From positions 3,286,001 through 3,350,000 of the forward strand of contig NZ_LT629749.1 of the NCBI RefSeq assembly GCF_900105065.1: 64,000 nt of DNA. Direction: 5' to 3'. The stretch's first letter is position 1. Every line of letters begins with the position of its first letter. The notes under the pieces are model-generated. The model did not search any database and was not told where the DNA came from. It saw nothing but the letters and a program-made list of their open reading frames with translations. The position numbers were made by a program, and so were the translations under genes. Source of the DNA: Friedmanniella luteola. GTDB taxonomy: Bacteria > Actinomycetota > Actinomycetes > Propionibacteriales > Propionibacteriaceae. Below are positions 26,625 to 35,257 of this stretch, piece after piece.

Positions 26625-26904
26625 GATGACGTTCACCAGCCGCTGGCCCGACGGCCACGAGCTCGTCAGCTACTCCCCCTCCCTGGTCGTGCACGACCAC
26701 CTGGAGGCGGGCGGCCGGTACCCGGTGGCGGAGTTCGTCGCCCGCTCGCGGACGGCCCTGGAGACGGCCAGCGAGCGGGTCCGGGCCCGCTACGGGGTGC
26801 CCTGCTCGCGGGCCGCCGCCTCGCTCGCCGCCATCGAGGCCCGCGCGGCCGGCCTGGACGGCGACGTCGAGGTGACGGCGCTGCGACCGGAGCGGGCGGC
26901 GTGA
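26617..26904 (+). CDS. MSMEG_0570 family nitrogen starvation response protein
   Basis: A 95-aa protein of unknown function found with this cluster. TFTSRWPDGHELVSYSPSLVV and HLEAGGRYPVAEFVARS are the recognisable parts, and VPCSRAAASLAAIEA is a Cys-containing helix. No membrane segment or signal. ATG 26617 overlaps the nitrilase by 8 nt; a second ATG lies three codons later. Its stop overlaps the GTG of the flavoprotein (GTGA). The function is unknown. Confidence 0.85.
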   Translation: MPEMTFTSRWPDGHELVSYSPSLVVHDHLEAGGRYPVAEFVARSRTALETASERVRARYGVPCSRAAASLAAIEARAAGLDGDVEVTALRPERAA

Positions 26905-28211
26905 GCACCCTCGACGCGAGCCCGTCGCACGTCCCGGTCGTCGTCGTCGGCGCCGGCCAGGCCGGCCTGGCCGCCAGCTGGTACCTCAGCCGGCACGGGG
27001 TCGAGCACGTCGTGCTGGAGCGGGACACCGCCGCGCACGCCTGGCAGGACAGCCGCTGGGACCACTTCACCCTGGTCACCCCCAACTGGCAGTGCCGGCT
27101 GCCCGGCTTCCCCTACCCCGGTCCCGACCCCGACGGGTTCATGACGCGGGAGCAGGTGGTGGCCTACCTCGCGGACTACGTGCGGCTGGTCGACCCCCCG
27201 CTGCGGGAGCACGTCACGGTCACCTCGGTGCAGCAGGACGCGGACGGCGGCTTCCTGGTGGGCCTGCGCCCTTCGACAGGCTCAGGGCACGGCCCGACAG
27301 GCTCAGGGGCCGGTGAGGTCCTGCACACCGACCAGGTGGTCGTGGCCACGGGCGGCTACCACGACCCGCGGGTGCCGCGGCTGGCCGACCGGCTGCCCGC
27401 CGACCTGGTGCAGGTCCACTCGTCCGCCTACCGCAACGCGGACGCGCTGCCGCCCGGGGCCGTGCTGGTCGTCGGCACCGGCCAGTCGGGCGCGCAGATC
27501 GCCGAGGACCTGCACCTCGAGGGGCGCCGGGTCCACCTCGTCGTCGGCTCGGCGCCGCGGGTCGCCCGGTTCTACCGGGGCCGCGACTGCGTCGCCTGGC
27601 TCGAGGACATGGGCACCTACGACGTCCCCGTCCAGCAGCAGCCCGGGGGGCTGGCGGCCCGGGAGAAGACGAACCACTACGTGACCGGCCGCGACGGCGG
27701 CCGGGACATCGACCTGCGCGCCTTCGCCCTCGACGGGATGCGGCTCCACGGCCGGCTCGTCGGCTGCACCGGCGGCCGGCTGGAGATCGCGCCCACCCTG
27801 GAGGCGTCGCTGGACGCCGCGGACGCCGTCGCGGACTCGATCAAGGACGCCATCGACCGGCACATCGCCGCGCTGGGCCTGGCGGCGCCGACGGAGCCCC
27901 GCTACACCCCGGTCTGGCGTCCCGAGGTCGAGTCGACGGAGCTCGACCTGGCGGCGGAGGGGGTCACGTCGGTCGTCTGGGCGGTCGGGTTCACCAGCAA
28001 CTACCGCTGGCTCCGGGTGCCCGTGTTCGACGGCGAGGGCCAGCCGTGCCACGAGCGCGGGGTGACGGCCGTCGAGGGGCTCTACTTCCTGGGTCTGCCG
28101 TGGCTGCACACCTGGGGCTCGGGCCGCTTCGCGGGCGTCGACCGGGACGCCGAGCACGTCGTCGCCCACCTCGCGGCTCGGGCGCGCACGCCGCAGGCCG
28201 CGCTGGGCTGA
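26901..28211 (+). CDS. MSMEG_0569 family flavin-dependent oxidoreductase
   Basis: A 436-aa flavin monooxygenase-like protein. FAD binds VVVGAGQAGLAASWYLS at residues 14-30, ATGGYHDPR is the second flavin motif and VVGTGQSGAQIAEDL the NADPH motif. DHFTLVTPNWQCRLPGFPYP is typical of the family. An in-frame insertion, PSTGSGHGPTGSGAG near residues 124-138, is encoded by two copies of a dispersed DNA repeat and interrupts the domain between FLVGLR and EVLHTDQ. GTG 26901 is coupled to the previous gene. Two bases after the stop the next gene starts. Confidence 0.92.
   Translation: MSTLDASPSHVPVVVVGAGQAGLAASWYLSRHGVEHVVLERDTAAHAWQDSRWDHFTLVTPNWQCRLPGFPYPGPDPDGFMTREQVVAYLADYVRLVDPPLREHVTVTSVQQDADGGFLVGLRPSTGSGHGPTGSGAGEVLHTDQVVVATGGYHDPRVPRLADRLPADLVQVHSSAYRNADALPPGAVLVVGTGQSGAQIAEDLHLEGRRVHLVVGSAPRVARFYRGRDCVAWLEDMGTYDVPVQQQPGGLAAREKTNHYVTGRDGGRDIDLRAFALDGMRLHGRLVGCTGGRLEIAPTLEASLDAADAVADSIKDAIDRHIAALGLAAPTEPRYTPVWRPEVESTELDLAAEGVTSVVWAVGFTSNYRWLRVPVFDGEGQPCHERGVTAVEGLYFLGLPWLHTWGSGRFAGVDRDAEHVVAHLAARARTPQAALG
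27269..27309. repeat. Dispersed element inserted in the flavoprotein gene
   Basis: CCCTTCGACAGGCTCAGGG (27269-27287) is followed by a second, shortened copy (CCGACAGGCTCAGGG, about 27294-27308). Relatives occur in intergenic DNA at 48482 and, inverted, at 60755. Confidence 0.85.
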
Positions 28212-28213
28212 GC

Positions 28214-29059
28214 GTGGCGCTCACCCGCATCGGCGCGGTCGCCGGCCACTTCGGCCGCGACGTCGACCGCACCCTGGCCAAGCTGGCCGGCATCATCGCG
28301 TCCGCCCGGCGCGACGGGCTGGACCTGCTCGTCCTGCCCGGCGCGACCGTGGGCGGCTACATCCCCGACCTGCGCCACCCCGGCCTCGACGACCTGCCGC
28401 CGACGCTGACCCTGGACGGGCCGGAGCTGGCGACGCTGCGCCGGCTGGCCGGCCCGCTCACCGTCTGCGTCGGCTTCTGCGAGCTGGCCGACGGGCTGCG
28501 CTACAACGCCGCCGTCTGCCTGAGCGGCGACGGCGTCCTCGGTCACCACCGCAAGGTCCACCAGCCCGCCGGCGAGCACTTCGCCTACGCGGCCGGCGAC
28601 GGCTTCGCCGCCTTCGACACCCCGGTCGGCCGGCTGGGCCTGCTCGTCGACTACGACAAGACGTTCCCCGAGTCCACGCGGACGCTCGCCCTCGACGGCG
28701 CCCGCGTCGTGGCCGCCCTCTCCGCCTGGCCGGCCAGCGTCACCGACCGTGCCGCCCGGATCACCGAGGACCGGCAGTCCCGGCTTTTCGACCTGTACGA
28801 CGCGGCCCGCGCGGCGGAGAACCAGGTGGTGCTCGCCTCCGCCAACCAGACCGGGGTGCTCGGCGACCTCCGCTTCCTCGGCCAGGCCAAGGTCGTCGGG
28901 CCCGGCGGCGACGTGCTGGCCCGGACCTGGTCGAAGGGCGCGCTGGCCCGCGCCGACGTCGACGTCGACGCGGAGGTGGACCGGGCCCGGCGCGTGCTCT
29001 CCCACCTGGACGAGCGCCGGCCCTCCGCCTACCGGCTGGACGGCCCGGTGCCCGCGTGA
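28214..29059 (+). CDS. Catalytically degenerate nitrilase-fold protein (MSMEG_0566-like)
   Basis: A 281-aa paralogue of the nitrilase two genes upstream, alignable along its whole length (GDGVLGHHRKVHQPAGE, FPESTRTLALDGARVVAALS). Of the triad, Lys114 remains, but the catalytic Glu is Gly43 (LVLPGATVGGY against LVLPEACLGGY) and the nucleophile Cys is Asp146 (LLVDYDKTFPE against LICYDKAFPE). The codons GGC and GAC read cleanly, so these are not frameshifts. It should not hydrolyse C-N bonds by the nitrilase mechanism; a regulatory or heteromeric role is the best guess. GTG 28214 begins 2 nt after the flavoprotein stop; the 3' end overlaps the glycosyltransferase (GTGA). Confidence 0.9.
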   Translation: MALTRIGAVAGHFGRDVDRTLAKLAGIIASARRDGLDLLVLPGATVGGYIPDLRHPGLDDLPPTLTLDGPELATLRRLAGPLTVCVGFCELADGLRYNAAVCLSGDGVLGHHRKVHQPAGEHFAYAAGDGFAAFDTPVGRLGLLVDYDKTFPESTRTLALDGARVVAALSAWPASVTDRAARITEDRQSRLFDLYDAARAAENQVVLASANQTGVLGDLRFLGQAKVVGPGGDVLARTWSKGALARADVDVDAEVDRARRVLSHLDERRPSAYRLDGPVPA

Positions 29060-30147
29060 GGGTCGCGCTGCTCACCTACTCGACCCGGCCCCGCGGCGGC
29101 GTCGTGCACACCCTGGCCCTGGCCGAGGCCCTCGCCGCCCTGGGCGTCGACGTCACCGTGTGGACCCTCGGCCGCGGCGGCGACGCCGCCTTCTTCCGGC
29201 CGGTCGACCCGGCCGTCCGGCTGCGGGTGGTCGACCTCCCGGCCCTCGAGGACGAGGAGGTCGGGGCGCGCATCGTCCGCTCCATCGCCACCCTGCGCGC
29301 CGCGTTCGACGAGCACCGGGCCGCCGGCGGGCGCTACGACGTCGTGCACGCCCAGGACTGCATCAGCGCCAACGCCGTCGACCGCTGCGTCCGCACCATC
29401 CACCACCTCGACCACTTCACCACCCCCGAGCTGGCCGCCTGCCACGAGCGCGCCGTCGTCCGGCCCTTCGCGCACGTCTGCGTCTCCGCCGCGGTGGCGC
29501 GGGAGGTCGAGCAGGGCTGGGGCCTGCGGCCGACCGTGATCGGGAACGGCGTCGAGGCGGAGCGGTTCGCCGCCGCCGCCCACGACGCCGCCGGCCGACG
29601 GCGCTGGCGGGAGCAGGTCGGCGGGCGCTACGTGCTGGCCGTCGGGGGCATCGAGCCGCGCAAGGGCAGCCTCGACCTGCTGGAGGCCGTCGCCCTGCTG
29701 CGGAGGGACGAGCCGGACCTGCAGCTGGTGGTGGCCGGCGGGGAGACCCTGTTCGACTACCGCGGCTACCGGGCCGCCTTCGACGAGCGCGCCGAGGCCC
29801 TCGGGGTCCGGCCCCAGGTCCTCGGCCCCGTCGACCACGACGCCCTGCCGTCCCTGGTCGCCGGCTGCGGTGCGCTGGGCTTCGTCTCCACCCAGGAGGG
29901 GTTCGGGCTGGCGGCGATGGAGGGACTGGCCGCCGGGGTGCCCGTGGTCGTCCGCGAGCTGCCCGTGCTGACCGAGGTGTTCGGGCCGCACGTCCGCTAC
30001 GGCTCCGACCCCGGCACGATCGCGGCCGCGCTCCGCGAGGCCCTCGACGCGGGCCCGCTGCCCGGTGGGCAGGCCTTCGCCCGGGGCCACACCTGGGCGG
30101 CCGCGGCCCGCGCACACCTGGCCTTCTACGCCGGCCTGGAACCTTGA
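29056..30147 (+). CDS. MSMEG_0565 family glycosyltransferase
   Basis: A 363-aa GT4-type glycosyltransferase with GT-B fold. LLTYSTRPRGGVVHTLALAE contains the N-terminal Gly loop for the nucleotide-sugar, LAVGGIEPRKGSLDLLEAV the hinge and QEGFGLAAMEGLAAGVPVV the EX7E donor motif near residues 279-297. The product or acceptor is unknown; the gene ends the cluster, so it may act on the product of the upstream enzymes. GTG 29056 overlaps the previous stop by 4 nt. It completes the actinobacterial form of the cluster. Confidence 0.9.
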   Translation: MRVALLTYSTRPRGGVVHTLALAEALAALGVDVTVWTLGRGGDAAFFRPVDPAVRLRVVDLPALEDEEVGARIVRSIATLRAAFDEHRAAGGRYDVVHAQDCISANAVDRCVRTIHHLDHFTTPELAACHERAVVRPFAHVCVSAAVAREVEQGWGLRPTVIGNGVEAERFAAAAHDAAGRRRWREQVGGRYVLAVGGIEPRKGSLDLLEAVALLRRDEPDLQLVVAGGETLFDYRGYRAAFDERAEALGVRPQVLGPVDHDALPSLVAGCGALGFVSTQEGFGLAAMEGLAAGVPVVVRELPVLTEVFGPHVRYGSDPGTIAAALREALDAGPLPGGQAFARGHTWAAAARAHLAFYAGLEP

Positions 30148-30230
30148 CGCGATCTTGACGCCGACGACCCGTGCTGCGCGGGCCGCCCGGCCTAGCGTCG
30201 GAGAGCAGGCACCACCGACGCAGGAGAACC

Positions 30231-32216
30231 ATGACGACCACGGCCCCACCGGCCGCGCGGACCACCACCGCCGCCACGCCCCCCACCCCCCGCGGACCCG
30301 TCCGCGCCTGGCTGCTGGAGGGTCTCGCCGACCGCCACCGCGGCCACCCCGGCCCGCACGCGCACCCGGCCGACACCGAGCGGAAGCACTCCTGGTGGCG
30401 GGTCATGTGCCTCACCGGTGTCGACTACTTCTCCACCCTCGGCTACCAGCCCGGCATCGCCGCGCTGGCCGCCGGCGCGGTGTCACCGCTGGCCACGCTG
30501 GTGCTCGTCGCCCTGACCCTGCTGGGCGCGCTGCCGGTCTACCGCCGGGTGGCCGAGGAGAGCCCGCACGGCGAGGGCTCGATCGCCATGCTGGAGCGGC
30601 TGCTGTCGTTCTGGGGCGGCAAGCTGTTCGTCCTCGTGCTGCTGGGCTTCGCGGCGACGGACTTCCTCATCACCATGACGCTGTCGGCGGCCGACGCCTC
30701 GGCCCACCTCGTCGAGAACCCGCACCTCTCCGCCCTGCTCGAGGGGCACGAGGTGCCCGTGACGCTGGTGCTGCTGGCCCTGCTGGGCGGCGTCTTCCTC
30801 AAGGGGTTCAAGGAGGCGATCGGCATCGCCGTCGGCCTCGTCGCGGTCTACCTGGCGCTCAACGTGGTGGTGATCGGCGTCGGCCTCTACCACGTCGTCA
30901 CCCAGCCGTCCCTGGTCACCGACTGGCAGACCGCCCTCACGACGTCGCACGCCAGCCCGCTGGTGGTGGTCGCCGTCGCGCTGCTCGTCTTCCCCAAGCT
31001 CGCGCTCGGCCTCTCGGGCTTCGAGACCGGGGTCGCCGTCATGCCGCACATCCAGGGCGCCCCGGGCGACGACGAGGAGCACCCGCGCGGCCGGGTCGCC
31101 GGTGCGAAGCGGCTGCTCACCGCGGCCGCGCTGACCATGAGCGTGTTCCTGGTCTCCAGCAGCTTCGTGACCACCCTGCTGATCCCGGCGGCCGAGTTCC
31201 AGCCGGGCGGCGGGGCCAACGGCCGTGCGCTCGCCTACCTCGCGCACGACTACCTCGGCGGGGTGGTGGGCAGCGTCTACGACGCCTCCACGATCGCCAT
31301 CCTCTGGTTCGCCGGTGCGTCGGCCATGGCCGGGCTGCTCAACCTCATCCCCCGCTACCTGCCGCGCTACGGGATGGCCCCGCACTGGGCCCGCGCGGTC
31401 CGGCCGCTGGTGCTGATCCTCACCGCCGCCGCCTTCGCCATCACCGTCATCTTCGACGCCGACGTGGACGCCCAGGGCGGTGCCTACGCCACCGGCGTGC
31501 TGGTGCTGATCACCTCCGCGGCCATCGCCGTCACCCTGGCCGCCCGCCGGGCCCGGCAGCGGAAGCGGACCGTCGCCTTCGCCGTGATCGCCCTCGTGTT
31601 CCTCTACACGACGGCCGCCAACGTCGTCGAGCGCCCCGACGGCGTCCGGATCGCCGCCGTGTTCATCGCGGCGATCGTCGCCGTCTCGCTGGTCTCCCGG
31701 CTCAGCCGCTCCTTCGAGCTGCGGGTGGACGCGGTGGTGCTGGACGCCCCGGCGCAGCGCTTCGTCCGCGACTGCGCCCGCCGCACCATCCGGCTGGTGC
31801 CCCACGAGCCGGACCGGCGCGACCGGGCCGAGTACAGCGAGAAGCTGCGCCAGGTCAGCCGCGACAACGACCTGGGCAGCGCGGACGACGTGGTCTTCGT
31901 CGAGATCACCGTGGCCGACGCGTCGGACTTCGAGAGCACCCTCGAGGTGCACGGGGAGGTCCGGCACGGCCGCTACCGGGTGCTCACCGCCACCAGCTCG
32001 ACGGTCCCGAACGCGCTGGCCGCGCTGCTGCTGGAGATCCGGGACCAGACGGGCCGCTCCCCGCACGTCTACTTCGAGTGGACCGAGGGCAACCCGCTGG
32101 TCAACCTCGCGCGGTTCCTGCTGCTGGGCAACGGCGAGATCGCCCCCGTCACCCGTGAGGTGCTGCGGCAGGCCGAGCGGGACCGGAGCCGGCGCCCGCA
32201 CGTGCACGTGGGCTGA
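30231..32216 (+). CDS. APC-type amino acid/polyamine permease with long cytoplasmic tail
   Basis: A 661-aa transporter. The N-terminal 55 residues are a Pro/Thr- and His-rich cytoplasmic segment. The core begins [21 protein letters not shown] and has about 12 helices up to residue 495. After it comes a soluble tail of about 165 residues ([39 protein letters not shown]), unusual for APC permeases. ATG 30231 has CAGGAG 7 nt upstream. Starts 83 nt after the cluster; co-transcription is possible and would point to transport of a cluster substrate. A KUP-like potassium carrier is less likely but not excluded. Confidence 0.8.
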   Translation: MTTTAPPAARTTTAATPPTPRGPVRAWLLEGLADRHRGHPGPHAHPADTERKHSWWRVMCLTGVDYFSTLGYQPGIAALAAGAVSPLATLVLVALTLLGALPVYRRVAEESPHGEGSIAMLERLLSFWGGKLFVLVLLGFAATDFLITMTLSAADASAHLVENPHLSALLEGHEVPVTLVLLALLGGVFLKGFKEAIGIAVGLVAVYLALNVVVIGVGLYHVVTQPSLVTDWQTALTTSHASPLVVVAVALLVFPKLALGLSGFETGVAVMPHIQGAPGDDEEHPRGRVAGAKRLLTAAALTMSVFLVSSSFVTTLLIPAAEFQPGGGANGRALAYLAHDYLGGVVGSVYDASTIAILWFAGASAMAGLLNLIPRYLPRYGMAPHWARAVRPLVLILTAAAFAITVIFDADVDAQGGAYATGVLVLITSAAIAVTLAARRARQRKRTVAFAVIALVFLYTTAANVVERPDGVRIAAVFIAAIVAVSLVSRLSRSFELRVDAVVLDAPAQRFVRDCARRTIRLVPHEPDRRDRAEYSEKLRQVSRDNDLGSADDVVFVEITVADASDFESTLEVHGEVRHGRYRVLTATSSTVPNALAALLLEIRDQTGRSPHVYFEWTEGNPLVNLARFLLLGNGEIAPVTREVLRQAERDRSRRPHVHVG

Positions 32217-32249
32217 GGGCTGGCGCGCCCGCGCACCGGGGAGGGGCTC

Positions 32250-32255
32250 TAGGGT
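32250..32255 (+). promoter_or_regulatory. -10-like hexamer of the VOC gene
   Basis: TAGGGT, 7 nt before ATG 32263; there is no ribosome site. Confidence 0.45.
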
Positions 32256-32262
32256 CGCCCGC

Positions 32263-32658
32263 ATGGACATGAAGCTGGAGCTCGTCCCCGTCCCGGTCGC
32301 CGACGTCGACCGGTCCAAGGCCTTCTACACCGAGCAGCTGGGGTTCGCCCTCGACGTCGACGTCCAGCCCGCGCCGGGCATGCGGGTCGTGCAGCTCACC
32401 CCGCCCGGCTCGGCCTGCTCGATCGTGGTGGGGACCGGCCTGGGCCCGATCACGGAGATGCCCCCGGGCACGGTCAAGGCCCTCCACCTGGTGGTGGCCG
32501 ACATCGAGCGGGTGCGCGCGGAGCTGGTGGCCCGGGGCGTCGCGGTCGACGAGGTCGTCGACGTCGGCGGTGGCGTGCGGTACGCCTACTTCGGCGATCC
32601 CGACGGCAACACCTGGACGCTGCAGGAGATGGCCTGGCGGACCGGCGACGCCTTCTGA
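32263..32658 (+). CDS. VOC/glyoxalase family protein
   Basis: A 131-aa single VOC module, one to two bab-b-b-b units. VPVPVADVDRSKAFYTEQLG is the first strand and helix, ALHLVVADIERVRAEL begins the second half and YFGDPDGNTWTLQE ends with the metal Glu. The matching metal ligands fit dioxygenases or fosfomycin-like resistance enzymes, but the function is open. Followed by a strong bidirectional terminator, so monocistronic. Confidence 0.88.
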   Translation: MDMKLELVPVPVADVDRSKAFYTEQLGFALDVDVQPAPGMRVVQLTPPGSACSIVVGTGLGPITEMPPGTVKALHLVVADIERVRAELVARGVAVDEVVDVGGGVRYAYFGDPDGNTWTLQEMAWRTGDAF

Positions 32659-32691
32659 CCCCGAGGCCGTCCGAGCCCGACGCCGTCAGAC

Positions 32692-32728
32692 CCAGCAGGG
32701 CCCGGGCGGAGCGCCCGGGCCCTGCTGG
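32692..32728. terminator. Strong bidirectional terminator
   Basis: CCAGCAGGGCCCGGGCG pairs perfectly with its complement across a 3-nt loop (17-bp stem). It lies between the convergent VOC gene and glgX. Confidence 0.8.
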
Positions 32729-32781
32729 TCTGCTCGTCGGTGCCCCGGTCCGACCGCGGTCGTCGGGCCCGGGCGCCTCCC

Positions 32782-35013
32782 CTAGGGCTGGGCCGGGGTC
32801 GGCTTGATGGCGTGCGGCGGGTTCTCCGACCGCTTGGCGACGCTGGAGGACGCCGCCGTCGCGCGGTCGGCGGCCGCCTGGCGCTCGGACTCAGGCACCA
32901 CCTCGGTGGACAGCACCACCATCGAGTGCGGCGCGACGACGTGCTCGGTGCCCGCGTCCCACGGCGCGTCGACGATCGGTCCGACGAGGCCGTCGCCGGT
33001 GTCGAGCTGGACCACCCAGTGGTTGCCGAAGGGCTCCGGCGGCACGGTGAACGAGATGTCCTCGCCCGAGGCGTTGAACATCAGCAGGAAGTGGTCGTCC
33101 ACCACCCGGCGGCCCATGGCGTCGGACTCCGGGATGGCGTCCCCGTTGAGGAACACCATGAGGCTCTGGGCGTAGCCGGAGTTCCAGTCGCCGTCGTCCA
33201 TGGCGTTGCCGTCGTTGCGCAGCCACTCGATGTCGCCCAGCTCGCTCTGCCCGCCACGGGCGGCGTCGCCGCCGAAGAAGCGCCGGCGCCGCAGCACCGG
33301 GTGGGCCTTCCGCAGCGCGATGGCGGCCGAGGTGAAGTCGAGCAGGCCCTTCTGGTCGCCGTCGAGGTCCCAGTCGACCCAGGAGAGCTCGTTGTCCTGC
33401 GCGTACACGTTGTTGTTGCCGCCCTGGGTACGGCCCAGCTCGTCGCCGTGCGCGAGCATCGGCACGCCCTGGCTGACCATCATCGTGGTGATGAAGTTCC
33501 GCTGCTGCCGCAGCCGCAGAGCCTGGATCGCCGGGTCGTCGGTCTCGCCCTCGACCCCGCAGTTCCAGGAGCGGTTGTGGCTCTCGCCGTCGTTGCCGCC
33601 CTCGCCGTTGGCGTCGTTGTGCTTCTCGTTGTAGGACACGAGGTCGCGCAGCGTGAAGCCGTCGTGCGCCACGACGAAGTTGATCGACGCGGTCGGGCGG
33701 CGGTCGGAGTGGTTGTACAGGTCGCTGGACCCCGTGATCCGGGACGCGAACTCGGCCAGGGCGGCCGGCTCCCCGCGCCAGAAGTCGCGGACGGTGTCGC
33801 GGTACTTGCCGTTCCACTCGGTCCACAGCGGCGGGAAGTTGCCCACCTGGTAGCCGCCGTCGCCCAGGTCCCAGGGCTCCGCGATCAGCTTGACCTGGGA
33901 GATCACCGGGTCCTGCTGGATGATGTCGAAGAAGGCGCTCAGCTTGTCGACCTCGTGGAACTGCCGGGCCAGCGTGGCGGCGAGGTCGAAGCGGAAGCCG
34001 TCGACGTGCATCTCGGTGACCCAGTAGCGCAGCGAGTCCATGATCAGCTGCAGCACGTGCGGGCTGCGCATCAGCAGGCTGTTGCCGGTGCCGGTGGTGT
34101 CGTAGTAGTGGCTCTTGTCCTCGTCCACCAGCCGGTAGTAGTTGACGTTGTCGATCCCGCGGAACGCGATCGTCGGGCCCTTCTCGTTGCCCTCCGCGGT
34201 GTGGTTGTAGACCACGTCGAGGATGACCTCGATGTTGGCCGCGTGCAGCGCCTTGACCATCGCCTTGAACTCGGTGGTCTGCGCGCCCGTCGCCGGCGAG
34301 CTGACGTAGCCGTTGTGCGGGGCGAGGAAGCCGATCGTGTTGTAGCCCCAGTAGTTCGACAGGCCCTGGTCCACCAGGTGGGAGTCGTTGACGAACTGGT
34401 GCACGGGGAGCAGCTCCACCGCGGTGACGCCCAGGGACGTCAGGTGCTCGATGATCGCCGGGTGCCCGATGCCCGCGTAGGTGCCGCGGACGTCGTCGGG
34501 CACGTCGGGGTGGGTCATGCTCAGACCCTTGACGTGCATCTCGTAGATGACGCTCTCGTGGTACTCGTGGCGCGGCGGCCGGTCGTGGCCCCAGTCGAAG
34601 AACGGGTTCGTGACCACCGAGAGCATCGTGTGGCCGAGCGAGTCGTCGGCGTTGAACGCGTCCGGGTCGTCGAAGCGGTAGCTGAACAGCGACTCGTCGC
34701 CGTCGATCTGCCCGTCGATCGCCTTGGCGTAGGGGTCGAGCAGCAGCTTCGCCGGGTTGCTCCGGTGACCGTGGGCGGGGTCGTAGGGGCCGTGCACGCG
34801 GTAGCCGTAGCGGATGCCCGGCTGCACGTTCGGCACGTAGGCGTGCCAGACGTAGCCGTCGACCTCCACCAGCTCGTGGCGCGTCTCGGCGCCGGACTCG
34901 TCGATCAGGCAGAGCTCGACCTTGTCGGCGGCCTCGGAGAAGATCGCGAAGTTCACGCCGCTGCCGTCGTAGGTCGCACCCAGCGGGTAGGGCCTTCCAG
35001 GCCAGATATCCAT
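32782..35013 (-). CDS. glgX: Glycogen debranching protein GlgX
   Basis: Hydrolyses alpha-1,6 branches of glycogen limit dextrin. The 743-aa protein starts with a CBM48 domain (YPLGATYDGSGVNFAIFSEA), followed by the GH13 barrel: region I DVVYNHTAEG, region II VDGFRFDLA (nucleophile Asp), region III AEPWD (acid Glu) and region IV FVVAHDGFTLRDLVSYN. SYNEKHNDANGEGGNDG is the GlgX-specific segment and the tail after residue 715 is low complexity. ATG 35013 is the family start. No other glycogen or trehalose gene is nearby. Confidence 0.95.
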   Translation of the reverse strand: MDIWPGRPYPLGATYDGSGVNFAIFSEAADKVELCLIDESGAETRHELVEVDGYVWHAYVPNVQPGIRYGYRVHGPYDPAHGHRSNPAKLLLDPYAKAIDGQIDGDESLFSYRFDDPDAFNADDSLGHTMLSVVTNPFFDWGHDRPPRHEYHESVIYEMHVKGLSMTHPDVPDDVRGTYAGIGHPAIIEHLTSLGVTAVELLPVHQFVNDSHLVDQGLSNYWGYNTIGFLAPHNGYVSSPATGAQTTEFKAMVKALHAANIEVILDVVYNHTAEGNEKGPTIAFRGIDNVNYYRLVDEDKSHYYDTTGTGNSLLMRSPHVLQLIMDSLRYWVTEMHVDGFRFDLAATLARQFHEVDKLSAFFDIIQQDPVISQVKLIAEPWDLGDGGYQVGNFPPLWTEWNGKYRDTVRDFWRGEPAALAEFASRITGSSDLYNHSDRRPTASINFVVAHDGFTLRDLVSYNEKHNDANGEGGNDGESHNRSWNCGVEGETDDPAIQALRLRQQRNFITTMMVSQGVPMLAHGDELGRTQGGNNNVYAQDNELSWVDWDLDGDQKGLLDFTSAAIALRKAHPVLRRRRFFGGDAARGGQSELGDIEWLRNDGNAMDDGDWNSGYAQSLMVFLNGDAIPESDAMGRRVVDDHFLLMFNASGEDISFTVPPEPFGNHWVVQLDTGDGLVGPIVDAPWDAGTEHVVAPHSMVVLSTEVVPESERQAAADRATAASSSVAKRSENPPHAIKPTPAQP

Positions 35014-35257
35014 GTCTCAAAACCTCTGCACTCGTGGTCGTTCGATGCGTCGCGGGCAGCGCCGCCCCCCGGGGAGTTACCCCGGCGCCGCGGGGTCAAC
35101 CTACCGACCTGCGGCCCCCACCCCCGCCTCGCCGTCCCGGCGGGGTCCGTGGCCGGCCCTGCGGCACGCTGGCGTGCAGCGCGGGCAGCGGAGCGGGCGT
35201 GGTTCGGCGATACTGCCAGCACACCGTCGCCCGGGGGGCGCCTGCCGAGAGGAAACC

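Noticed and set aside
28214-29059. Pseudogene call for the second nitrilase-fold gene
   Set aside because: The frame is intact, coupled on both sides and conserved in fold residues; only catalytic positions changed, so a pseudoenzyme fits better than decay.
22561-30147. Recent horizontal island
   Set aside because: Base composition and codon use match the neighbours, and no integrase, tRNA boundary or direct repeats flank it.
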